The notes beneath the pieces were generated by a model. The model had not been told where the DNA came from and did not search any database. It saw nothing but the letters and a program-made list of their open reading frames with translations. DNA of 10,817 bases from Candidatus Obscuribacterales bacterium (GTDB lineage Bacteria > Cyanobacteriota > Vampirovibrionia > Obscuribacterales > Obscuribacteraceae), in NCBI GenBank assembly GCA_021732245.1, contig JAKFVJ010000464.1, forward strand, positions 1-10,817, in the 5' to 3' direction. The position numbers and the translations under genes are program-made. This document shows positions 1 to 6,742 of the stretch, piece by piece. Positions within the stretch are counted from its first letter, which is position 1; each line of letters starts with the position of its first letter.

Positions 1-3000
1 TACCTTCGGCACCTGCTTGGGCGCATCTGTCGAATAGTTCTTTTGGTGTCAGCCCACCTTCTGGTGGGAAGGCAATGTCTGTTGCTAGTTGAGCTGCACC
101 TGCTGAGACGGCGCCTGTACCGATATTGTTTACAGCTTGTTGGACTTCTTTTGACACAACCTCTAGGGCCGTATTCTTTTTCAATTGCTTTGCGTACGCT
201 TCTATTGCTTCTTGGACTTGCTTTTCTGTGGTGCCATCCAAAACGTTATCTCGAATTGCTTGTTCAATGCCTTGTTTCACTTTTTGTGAACCCATGAGCA
301 CTTCTCTGGCTGTCAGATCGTCCATCTGATTTTTGAGAGCAGTGTTTAGCCCAGGTTTGAAGTTGCCCGCGACCTTGGCGGCGTCATCCAAGGTTGCTTG
401 TACGGCTGACTTTGAGGCTCCTAATTTTGCTCCGGGTGAGTACATGCCTAATACGGTGTCGAGACCGCCTTGGAACACGTGTTTGGTCATGTTACCGGCT
501 GAGCCATCGAAATCGTCACCTTGAATTGCTTTCATTGCGGCCAGTCGATAAGCACCGCCTGCCAGTCCTAGTTTGGCTAATGCTAGAGGCGCGAGTTCCG
601 GCTGGACAATTGAGCCGACAACTGTTCCTAAGGTCATGGTGGCGTTCACAAAGGCTTCGGCAGCTTTTTCTTTTGACTCAACAAATTCCTTTTCAGCTTT
701 GTGGAATTCATCAAGTGCTTTCTTTAGTTTGATTTCGTCTGTTTTTGACAGATTCTTCCCATTTTTGTGCAAGAAGTCGTCTATCTTATCGAGTTCGTTT
801 TCTGCTTTACCTTCAGCTGCACTGAATGCGTTAGTTACTATATCCACCGGTGACTTGTGCTTGTCGTGGTCTTCGCGGGCATTTATTGCTTGCTGGCCCA
901 AAGTAACATCCGTGCGCGACAACAGATCTTGGAAGTGTCTTTGTTGATCGCTTGATATTTTCGGTAGGATATCATCGGCAATGTCATGCTTGTACTTGTT
1001 GAAATACTTGCTCGCCATAGATGCACGCTGAGTGGCATCCATCCCCTTGAGTTCATTCTCCAGTTCCTGTTGGCTGGGACCTATACCGAGGGCAAAAGCT
1101 CGCATGCGATCATCGGCAGTAACGTTTTTGTCATTTAGGGAATGTACCGGTGGATTTCTTTTCAGTAAGTCTTGAATAAAGTCTTGTTGTTTTTTGCTTG
1201 CATTTCCAATCAAGTTAGCTTGAGTTTGATTAGTATCCCAGCTTTTATAAGTGTTTGTGTCAGCTAATTGTGCTCTTGTATCAGCTGGAGTGTTTAGAAT
1301 TCCTTCCAGCCAAGTCTTTTTATTCAATCCTGCTAAAGCAGACAGTTCAGGTGGAATATGCCCGGTTTTATAAAGCGAATCAAGTAGTTGACGTTTGCCG
1401 TCCATTGTTTTGTCACCAATGTATCCGGCGCTTTTCTTGAGATTTTCAAGTTCACTATCAATCACCGACTTAATCGCCTTGTCTTTAGGAGTGAGACCTT
1501 TGGCAATTCTGTATCGAGCGTCCGGTGCTTCTAAAGCATCTTCAATGTGTTGAATTGTGGTTGCTCTGTCCGCTCCGAATATGTTGTCGTGCAAAACCTG
1601 TTGGTATTTATCAAGCTTACTTGGATCTTCTCCGCGGGCAACCTTACCGAGAATTGATTTTCCCAGTTCCCGCTCTGGACCTTCTCTGAGAGTATTCACC
1701 AAACCATCCATATATTGACGGTATGTTTTGCCGGTTTTGTCTTTACTGGTGTTCTCTGTGTATCGTTTTTGTTCCTCCGGTGACATGTGCATGAGAGCGT
1801 TTAGCTTTGCTGTCGCTTTTTCTTTGTTGTGGAATAAATCGTCGATAACAGTTTCTTGATTTTCGTGGAACGTTTTGTCGACTGGCTTGTTGGAAGCATC
1901 CTTGCATGCCTTGTCTGTTGACAGTAACTTCGATTCCCATGTTTTGCGCTGTCCATCATTGAATGTACAGGCTAGACCGAGTTTGTCATGTACTCGTCTG
2001 TAGTAGTCTATTGCTTCTTGTTCGTGTGCCGTTCTTTTCTTGGAAATATCACCTTGTTTAAGTAAATCGTGACCTTCTTTAAAGAGAGATTTTTCCTTGG
2101 GATCGGCATTGGTTAATGCGTATTCTATTTGTTCGTGATCTGTGCCGGACAACTTCCAGGTTTGATCAGCTAAGGCTTTTTCTAGTCCCTGCTTGCCTAT
2201 AAGGGCAAGATCACGTGCTTTGGCTCCGGCATCAGTATCACCGAAGGCTCTTTTGATTTGGTCTAGACCACCACCTTTGCGAAACAAGTCGCGTGCCTGC
2301 GGAGTCGAGACTTGCATTGCTTTTTCGAAAATATCAAGGCGGTGGCTATTGAGTCCCAATTGTCTTAGTTGTGCAACTTTGTTGGGATCCTTATCCCAAT
2401 TTTCCTGCAACATGATTTGAGCGGCAGCTTTGCCTTCCGGTGAGAGGTATTTATTGTTTTTGATGTCGTCTTGAAGGGTTTTGCCGTCGCTCTTGTGATA
2501 GTCATTTTTAATTGTGTCTTTTAAGTCCTTTAATTCATTTCCAACACGATATATCGTATTGAGCAATCTTTCTTCAGACTGGCTGCGATCTTTTTCATCG
2601 TCTAGCGGATTTTGTCCATTCCGTAAGGCTTCGAGCGGATTGTCCTTTTGTTTGCCATTCTCACTCACCTTGGCTAGTTCAGTATGGACGCTGCCTGCAT
2701 GATCAGTTTTGTTGTCTTGCCTCTTCATTAAGGCTTCTACTTGCGCGTATCCACCGCTGTTCTTACCAATCTTCTTAGCTAGCGTGTCTAGAACTCCAGC
2801 TTGAGCTTTGTTTGATTCTCTAAAGGCTTTGTCTATGGCTTGACGATCGGCTTTTGTTAAGCCATCAAGAAGTTTATGCACCTTGGATGCATCCACATCC
2901 GGTTTGGGAGAATCCCAAAAGAACATTGGTGACTTTACTTTGTTGAGTTCTTTTTTTAAGTCCCCGACCTTAGCTTTAACTTGCTCAGGGCTTAGCGTGA

Positions 3001-3184
3001 GTCTTGACTGTTTGTCCTGGACTCTTGTCTCTGTTTTTTTAGCTTTGGCAGCATCTATTTGTGCTTGCCAGGCTTCATTAGCGCCTTTAGTACTTGCGCG
3101 GCGATTGTTGTCGGCATGGTCTGGTTTGTGTTTATCGCCTTGTTCGTGGCGGGTTTCGTGCCCTTTGATGGCTTGACGGGACAT
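1..3184 (-). CDS. Giant hydrophilic helical repeat protein, annexin-like motif (C-terminus off window)
   Basis: The frame is open for 1061 codons from an ATG at 3184 to the window edge, with no stop, so the C-terminus is missing. The start is supported by GGAGA at 3191-3195, six bases upstream. I do not recognise the protein as a named family. No signal peptide is visible: the first 60 residues are rich in Lys, Arg, Asp, Glu and His. Residues 60-840 are charged and apparently helical, in loosely repeated units of about 60-80 residues. At about 342-375 a stretch starting WKLSGTDHEQIEYAL resembles an annexin repeat (K-G-x-G-T-D-x-x-x-I), and weaker look-alikes lie near 260-290 and 538-563. Residues about 843-888 form a hydrophobic Gly/Ala/Leu segment, followed by a Gly-rich stretch (about 893-922) and more charged helix. 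That order (long charged N-terminus, then hydrophobic segment, then unseen C-terminus) recalls large bacterial effector or surface proteins, which is inference only. It is transcribed divergently from xylA. High confidence in the gene, low in function. Confidence 0.9.
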   Translation of the reverse strand, partial: MSRQAIKGHETRHEQGDKHKPDHADNNRRASTKGANEAWQAQIDAAKAKKTETRVQDKQSRLTLSPEQVKAKVGDLKKELNKVKSPMFFWDSPKPDVDASKVHKLLDGLTKADRQAIDKAFRESNKAQAGVLDTLAKKIGKNSGGYAQVEALMKRQDNKTDHAGSVHTELAKVSENGKQKDNPLEALRNGQNPLDDEKDRSQSEERLLNTIYRVGNELKDLKDTIKNDYHKSDGKTLQDDIKNNKYLSPEGKAAAQIMLQENWDKDPNKVAQLRQLGLNSHRLDIFEKAMQVSTPQARDLFRKGGGLDQIKRAFGDTDAGAKARDLALIGKQGLEKALADQTWKLSGTDHEQIEYALTNADPKEKSLFKEGHDLLKQGDISKKRTAHEQEAIDYYRRVHDKLGLACTFNDGQRKTWESKLLSTDKACKDASNKPVDKTFHENQETVIDDLFHNKEKATAKLNALMHMSPEEQKRYTENTSKDKTGKTYRQYMDGLVNTLREGPERELGKSILGKVARGEDPSKLDKYQQVLHDNIFGADRATTIQHIEDALEAPDARYRIAKGLTPKDKAIKSVIDSELENLKKSAGYIGDKTMDGKRQLLDSLYKTGHIPPELSALAGLNKKTWLEGILNTPADTRAQLADTNTYKSWDTNQTQANLIGNASKKQQDFIQDLLKRNPPVHSLNDKNVTADDRMRAFALGIGPSQQELENELKGMDATQRASMASKYFNKYKHDIADDILPKISSDQQRHFQDLLSRTDVTLGQQAINAREDHDKHKSPVDIVTNAFSAAEGKAENELDKIDDFLHKNGKNLSKTDEIKLKKALDEFHKAEKEFVESKEKAAEAFVNATMTLGTVVGSIVQPELAPLALAKLGLAGGAYRLAAMKAIQGDDFDGSAGNMTKHVFQGGLDTVLGMYSPGAKLGASKSAVQATLDDAAKVAGNFKPGLNTALKNQMDDLTAREVLMGSQKVKQGIEQAIRDNVLDGTTEKQVQEAIEAYAKQLKKNTALEVVSKEVQQAVNNIGTGAVSAGAAQLATDIAFPPEGGLTPKELFDRCAQAGAEG

Positions 3185-3200
3185 GGCGACTCTCCAAATA

Positions 3201-3216
3201 TACGCGCAAACGTGTA
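3201..3216. promoter_or_regulatory. Dyad operator candidate, copy 1
   Basis: TACGCGCAAACGTGTA is an imperfect palindrome of the form TACnCG-n4-CGnGTA. It matches the second copy at 3297-3312 at 15 of 16 bases. It sits 16 bases upstream of the start codon of the giant-protein gene and 5 bases from its ribosome binding site. The regulator is unknown. The core loosely resembles LacI/PurR-type operators, but its centre of symmetry is AA, not CG, so I assign no family. Confidence 0.5.
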
Positions 3217-3246
3217 TAGCTGTCCGAGGACTGCTTCCTAGTACTT

Positions 3247-3275
3247 TTGCCCTTAGTAAGTGCCCACAATATAAG
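3247..3275 (+). promoter_or_regulatory. Possible sigma70-type promoter for xylA
   Basis: TTGCCC (3247-3252), a 17-base spacer and TATAAG (3270-3275) are a moderate match to a sigma70 promoter. The -10 element overlaps the -10 element of the opposite-strand promoter (3268-3273), so polymerase could occupy only one at a time. Transcription would start near 3282, placing the dyad at 3297-3312 in the early xylA leader, where a bound protein could block elongation. The TTGACA at 3290-3295 is an alternative -35 box, but no good -10 lies at the right distance. Confidence 0.4.
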
Positions 3276-3296
3276 CCCAGTGGCTGAGCTTGACAA
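3268..3296 (-). promoter_or_regulatory. Sigma70-type promoter for the giant-protein gene
   Basis: Reading the minus strand, TTGTCA (3296-3291) is followed by exactly 17 bases and then TATATT (3273-3268). Each hexamer matches the consensus at 5 of 6 positions. Transcription would begin near 3261, giving a leader of about 76 bases before the ATG at 3184. The leader contains the dyad at 3201-3216. The promoter is inferred from sequence only. Confidence 0.6.
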
Positions 3297-3312
3297 TACG
3301 CGCAAGCGTGTA
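3297..3312. promoter_or_regulatory. Dyad operator candidate, copy 2
   Basis: TACGCGCAAGCGTGTA has 7-base arms TACnCGC/GCGnGTA around a central AA, and 12 of 16 positions are self-complementary. It directly abuts the -35 box of the minus-strand promoter (ending at 3296) and lies about 60 bases before the xylA start codon. Its start is 96 bases, about nine helical turns, from copy 1, which would suit cooperative binding or looping around the shared promoters. Confidence 0.5.
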
Positions 3313-3371
3313 CGTGGTCATTAAATGCGCTAGGATCTTCCTGCGTTTATCCGAACCTGAGGTCAAGCGAT

Positions 3372-4592
3372 ATGCCGAAGTATTCTATTGATGAATTCAC
3401 ACCGAAGAAAGAAGACCGTTTCACATTTGGTCTTTGGACAGTAGGCAATCGCGGACGTGACCCATTCGGCGATGTTGTACGCGACGCAATTAGCCCGACA
3501 ACCATCGTCAAGCGCTTGTCCGAACTTGGCGCCTATGGTGTCAACCTGCATGACAACGACCTCGGGCCAATTGACGCAACACAGGCAGAACACAACAAAA
3601 TTCTTGGCGAATTCAAGAAGGCATTAAATGACTACGGCATGAAAGTGCCAATGACTACAGTTAGCCTCTTCTATCATCCAGTCTTTCGCGATGGCGCTTT
3701 TACGTCCAGTGATGCTCGTATAAGAGCGTACGCCATTCAAAAGACACTACATGCAATTGACCTCGGAGTTGAACTAGGCTCAGAAATATTCGTCCTCTGG
3801 GGCGGACGCGAAGGTATTGAAGTCGATGCCGGCAAAGACGCCATGGAAGCACTTAAGTGGTATCGCGAAGCGGTCAATTATCTAACAAGTTACGTAACGG
3901 ACCGCAAACTCAACATGAAGTTTGCACTCGAAGCAAAACCAAACGAGCCACGCGGCGACATTTACTTGCCGACAACTGGTCACATGCTTGCTTTCATCGA
4001 GACACTGGATCACCCTGAAATAGTCGGCGTAAATCCGGAAGTCGCTCACGAGCACATGAGTGGTTTGAACTTCTACCATTCAATTGCACAGTCAATTGAT
4101 GCAGGCAAACTATTCCACATTGATTTGAATGATCAAAAACCCGGTCGCTACGATCAAGATCTGCGTTTCGGTAGCGAAAATATCAAACCCATGTTCTTCC
4201 TCGTAAAACTACTGGAAGAGTCAGGTTATTCCGGGCCTCTACACTTCGATGCACACGCATATCGCTCAGAAGACGAAGAAGGTGTATGGGATTTTGCTCT
4301 CGGCTGCATGCGCTCCTACAACATCCTCAAATCCAAAGCAAAATCATTCGCCAACGATGCTGAAGTGAAAGAGATTCTTGCCGTATTGGCTAAAGCTGGC
4401 GGTAATGATGAATTTTCACTAGACCGTTATAGCAGCGTTGGCGCAACTAAGCTCAAGGATCATAATTTCGATATCGAACATTTAGCTAAGCGCGGTTATG
4501 GATATGAAAGACTTGATCAACTACTGTTTGAGCATCTAATAGGTGTTCGGTCTGGATTTGCAGTTGCCAAACAGATGGTTGCAGCGAAGTAG
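3372..4592 (+). CDS. xylA: Xylose isomerase, group I (actinobacterial type)
   Basis: This cytoplasmic (beta/alpha)8-barrel enzyme interconverts D-xylose and D-xylulose, and in vitro D-glucose and D-fructose, using two divalent metals. At 406 residues it is slightly longer than the roughly 390 typical of group I enzymes, and it lacks the N-terminal extension of group II. Numbering runs six ahead of the Streptomyces enzyme and every known residue is kept: catalytic His60/Asp63, substrate-pocket Trp22, Phe100 and Trp143, Phe32 contributed by the neighbouring subunit, metal ligands Glu187, Glu223, Asp251 and Asp293, second-site ligands His226, Asp261 and Asp263, and Lys189. Motifs such as VNLHDNDL, VLWGGREG and FALEAKPNEPRGDIYLP confirm the family. 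The start at 3372 follows TGAGGT at 3358-3363, eight bases upstream. No xylulokinase, xylose transporter or XylR-like regulator is in view, so physiological use on xylose is unproven. It ends 10 bases from the convergent gene at 4603. Confidence 0.97.
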   Translation: MPKYSIDEFTPKKEDRFTFGLWTVGNRGRDPFGDVVRDAISPTTIVKRLSELGAYGVNLHDNDLGPIDATQAEHNKILGEFKKALNDYGMKVPMTTVSLFYHPVFRDGAFTSSDARIRAYAIQKTLHAIDLGVELGSEIFVLWGGREGIEVDAGKDAMEALKWYREAVNYLTSYVTDRKLNMKFALEAKPNEPRGDIYLPTTGHMLAFIETLDHPEIVGVNPEVAHEHMSGLNFYHSIAQSIDAGKLFHIDLNDQKPGRYDQDLRFGSENIKPMFFLVKLLEESGYSGPLHFDAHAYRSEDEEGVWDFALGCMRSYNILKSKAKSFANDAEVKEILAVLAKAGGNDEFSLDRYSSVGATKLKDHNFDIEHLAKRGYGYERLDQLLFEHLIGVRSGFAVAKQMVAAK

Positions 4593-4602
4593 AGAAGTAC
4601 AT

Positions 4603-4800
4603 TTACCTGGATTTATCTTCGTTGGTTTTCTCGGACTGCTCGAGCTCTGGTACCTCGCGTACCAATTTGCCGTCACGAACAACAACAATTCCTGTTCCTG
4701 TTTGCGCTGCTAATTGTCTGGCACGCTTAGCGGCACGTATGAGCGCTTTTGTGGCATTTTCCATGTCAGAGTCGGTATTATGTGATTTTTTTTCCTTCAT
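4603..4800 (-). CDS. Small partner protein of the zeta-like kinase, putative antitoxin
   Basis: This 65-residue highly charged protein begins at the ATG at 4800-4798, which overlaps the TGA of the upstream zeta-like gene as ATGA (4797-4800). An ideal GGAGG (4807-4811) lies six bases before the start, so translation is probably coupled but also independently strong. Residues 13-33 look like an amphipathic helix rich in Ala, Arg and Lys. Residues 34-51 (TGTGIVVVRDGKLVREVP) resemble the short 'DGK-V' strand-turn segment of small proteins often encoded beside zeta-family kinases on bacterial chromosomes. I infer an antitoxin role from this pairing. It could also be an RNA- or DNA-binding accessory. 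No similarity to the classical epsilon antitoxin is evident. Its stop lies 10 bases from the xylA stop, too close for a conventional terminator. Confidence 0.8.
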   Translation of the reverse strand: MKEKKSHNTDSDMENATKALIRAAKRARQLAAQTGTGIVVVRDGKLVREVPELEQSEKTNEDKSR

Positions 4801-5318
4801 ACCATTCCTCCTTCATCTATCAATATTGGCATATCACCGCTATTGTCGTAAAGTCGCCATAGATCTACCTCGTGTCTGTATATTGAATGAAACATAGTCA
4901 GTCCGGAGTAAAACCTTCTACGCACTATTTGATCATCAATATGATGTCCACCTTGGGCAACTCTTTCCGCTACGCGTGCAATGGCTTCTTCGGGATTTGC
5001 TAGAGATAGGAAGATTAGCTTCACTAGATAATGTTGCTGGCGCCATTGTCTAATCAGTCTCAAGTAGCTACGCCCCGATAACGTAGTCTCGAATGCAAAG
5101 TTATCTTCTCGAAGGGCGTGGACCTTCATCTCCTCCAGCATCAATCGACCGGCTTTAATGGCAGCAATTTCGGGATTGAAGGGTGATAAGCCGCTAGCGA
5201 TTAAGTCGGCATTAATAAATATTGGACAATCAGCTTCTTTTGGCAAGAATTCTCTGGCAAAGGTTGTTTTCCCTGCCCCATTTGGTCCAGCAATGATCAC
5301 AATTTTCTTGTGCTTCAT
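4797..5318 (-). CDS. Zeta-toxin-family P-loop kinase
   Basis: The 173-residue protein carries a Walker A loop GPNGAGKTT (11-19), a NAD motif with Asp38 in the position of the zeta catalytic aspartate, the family signature FETTLSGRS (76-84), and the C-terminal segment RVAERVAQGGHHI (115-127) followed by a basic RRRF motif (133-136). Zeta/PezT toxins phosphorylate UDP-N-acetylglucosamine and so poison cell-wall synthesis. Many chromosomal relatives have unknown substrates, so the exact reaction here is not established. I chose the ATG at 5318 because AGGGG (5323-5327) lies just upstream. The frame extends to a TTG at 5357, but that start has no clear ribosome binding site and would add 13 residues before the usual hydrophobic strand and P-loop. 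The gene is followed by, and overlaps by 4 bases, the 65-residue putative antitoxin, the reverse of the classical antitoxin-first order. Confidence 0.9.
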   Translation of the reverse strand: MKHKKIVIIAGPNGAGKTTFAREFLPKEADCPIFINADLIASGLSPFNPEIAAIKAGRLMLEEMKVHALREDNFAFETTLSGRSYLRLIRQWRQQHYLVKLIFLSLANPEEAIARVAERVAQGGHHIDDQIVRRRFYSGLTMFHSIYRHEVDLWRLYDNSGDMPILIDEGGMV

Positions 5319-5364
5319 GAAACCCCTATAGTCATTGCTGCGAATTCGCGGAAGCAAATTTGAA

Positions 5365-5380
5365 CTTGTCGGACGACAAG
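5365..5380. terminator. Short hairpin after the TonB-like gene, possible weak terminator
   Basis: CTTGTC and GACAAG form a perfect 6-bp stem with a 4-base loop in the 75-bp gap between the TonB-like gene and the zeta-like gene. On the minus strand it is followed only by TTCAAATTTG, not a real U-tract. Any termination would be leaky, and readthrough into the zeta-like unit is possible. Confidence 0.25.
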
Positions 5381-5393
5381 GGAATTGAGGGAA

Positions 5394-6557
5394 TTAAAAC
5401 TGACGGAATGATCCGGTACCGGAGAATACGTCGTAGTCGAATTTGAAATTGACTTGGATCATGTCCGGTGCGCCTTTTGGCAGCGGTGGCAATGGTTGAG
5501 CTTGCTTGATGGCTTCTACGGCTGCTTGGTCGGCAACGGCAACGCCTGATGACGTGACCATCTTGATGCCTGTTACTGTGCCGTCTCTATGCGCTTTGAA
5601 GCCGACGACGATTTTGTTGGATTCGTTGCCGCGTGGTGGGAACCAACTCTTTTTGATTTTTCTTTGCATGGCAGTTAGCCAGGAGCCGTAGTCGACGTCG
5701 GCTGCTCCATCGCCGTCGTCACCTTCTCCTGATCCTGTCCCACTGGAAGATGATCCGCCGCCGCTGCTTGTTGATGGTGCTGCAGGTGCTGGTTGTGGAG
5801 CCGGCATCGGCACCATATCAGGCGCGGGCTTAGGTGATACCACTGCAATAGGTGTTGGTGCTACCGGTCTTACAACTTGTTTTGGCACTGGTTTTGGCGG
5901 TACCGGCTTCGGTGGCTCCGGAGCTTTCTTTGGTGCAGCCGGAGAAGGATTTTTCTTCGGCGCTGGATTTGATGGGACAAGTTCAATCTCGGTGATTTGT
6001 TCTTGCGGTGGCTTAGGCGCAATGAAGAACAGAATCAAAACTAGAAATGCCATGATGGAGGCAAAGTGTGCCAGATACGATCCGCTTGTTGTTTCGGACA
6101 GCATCAATGTGCGGTGGTGAACGATATAACCTTGCTTGAGACGCTTGGCATAGTCATATGCTTGCCTGCTGGCAAACAAAGTGAAAGAAATCATCAAGCC
6201 CAGAATCACAAATGAAAGACTGCTTCCGAAATGTACTTGCAGTGGTGATGCGGACTCCCAATGAACTTGCAAGCCAATTGAACCAAAGACATTTTCAATC
6301 GCTTTGAGAATGGGCTCGGAGAAAAACATCCAGCCGAGAATTAGAAAGTTTGTGACGGAAACAGCCAGGTAGAGATAGCCGCGGCGCTTGTCCCCGACGT
6401 AAATCTGACCCAACCCAGGGATAAGCGATAGACGCGCCGCTTTCTTTGGGTCGCAGTTGGGAAATTCCACAGCTTGCTGCTCGCCATCTTCGGCCAATTG
6501 AAGTTGTCTTTCTTCTTGAAACGTCCGCACGGTCGCCTTTTTTTCCTTTTCCGGCAA
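5394..6557 (-). CDS. TonB/TolA-family energy transducer with N-terminal two-helix membrane module
   Basis: About 387 residues. From the N-terminus: a charged cytoplasmic stretch (1-38), a segment with the motif LSLIPGLGQIYVGDKRRGY (about 44-62), two membrane helices (about 61-80 and 110-130), then a third helix (about 164-180) preceded by SYLAH. That S-x-x-x-H spacing equals Ser16/His20 of E. coli TonB, which couple to ExbB/ExbD. A long Pro/Lys/Ala-rich spacer (about 182-268) and a Gly/Ser/Asp linker (about 266-287) lead to a TonB/TolA-like C-terminal domain (about 297-378, with AMQRKIKKSWFPP). It probably transmits proton-motive energy across the periplasm to an outer-membrane partner, inferred from architecture. 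No exbB, exbD or receptor gene is in the window. The frame opens at a TTG at 6563, but the TTG at 6557 lies eight bases after GGGAGA (6566-6571) and is better spaced. A GTG at 6530 is also possible. Confidence 0.88.
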   Translation of the reverse strand: MPEKEKKATVRTFQEERQLQLAEDGEQQAVEFPNCDPKKAARLSLIPGLGQIYVGDKRRGYLYLAVSVTNFLILGWMFFSEPILKAIENVFGSIGLQVHWESASPLQVHFGSSLSFVILGLMISFTLFASRQAYDYAKRLKQGYIVHHRTLMLSETTSGSYLAHFASIMAFLVLILFFIAPKPPQEQITEIELVPSNPAPKKNPSPAAPKKAPEPPKPVPPKPVPKQVVRPVAPTPIAVVSPKPAPDMVPMPAPQPAPAAPSTSSGGGSSSSGTGSGEGDDGDGAADVDYGSWLTAMQRKIKKSWFPPRGNESNKIVVGFKAHRDGTVTGIKMVTSSGVAVADQAAVEAIKQAQPLPPLPKGAPDMIQVNFKFDYDVFSGTGSFRQF

Positions 6558-6586
6558 GAGCAAGATCTCCCGAAATTAGCTTATTA

Positions 6587-6592
6587 AGTATA
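6587..6592 (-). promoter_or_regulatory. -10 element upstream of the TonB-like gene
   Basis: TATACT on the minus strand (6592-6587) matches the -10 consensus at 5 of 6 bases and lies about 30 bases before the preferred TTG start. No convincing -35 hexamer occurs 16-18 bases upstream, so either an activator is needed or the site is fortuitous. Confidence 0.3.
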
Positions 6593-6742
6593 TTGGACTT
6601 ACCCTTACTTTTGATGAGCGAAATTTACTGACAACATTGGTTGAATATTTTTAATGTGACCGTTAGCAAGAGCTGGTCAGGCGAAGAGAGGTCTTGTCAG
6701 GCATTTAAAATAGGAAATACAAAAATTTGTGAGGATTTGGCG

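Noticed and set aside
43..947. Several plus-strand open frames of 60-124 codons at the left end
   Set aside because: They lie inside the uninterrupted 1061-codon minus-strand frame, have low-complexity Leu/Ser composition and lack ribosome binding sites. They are antisense shadows.
2193..3241. Further plus-strand open frames opposite the giant gene
   Set aside because: They have the same antisense character, with no family motif and no start signal.
3201..3312. Assignment of the two dyads to a PurR/LacI-type operator
   Set aside because: CGCAAACG resembles part of such operators, but the symmetry centre is AA instead of CG and the arms do not match, so no family was assigned.
3363..4079. 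Minus-strand open frames opposite xylA
   Set aside because: xylA is certain over this stretch, and these frames have no recognisable content.
6718..6723. TACAAA as a -10 element paired with TTGTCA at 6694-6699 for the exported-protein gene
   Set aside because: The predicted transcription start would fall inside the ribosome binding site at 6730-6736, leaving no usable leader.
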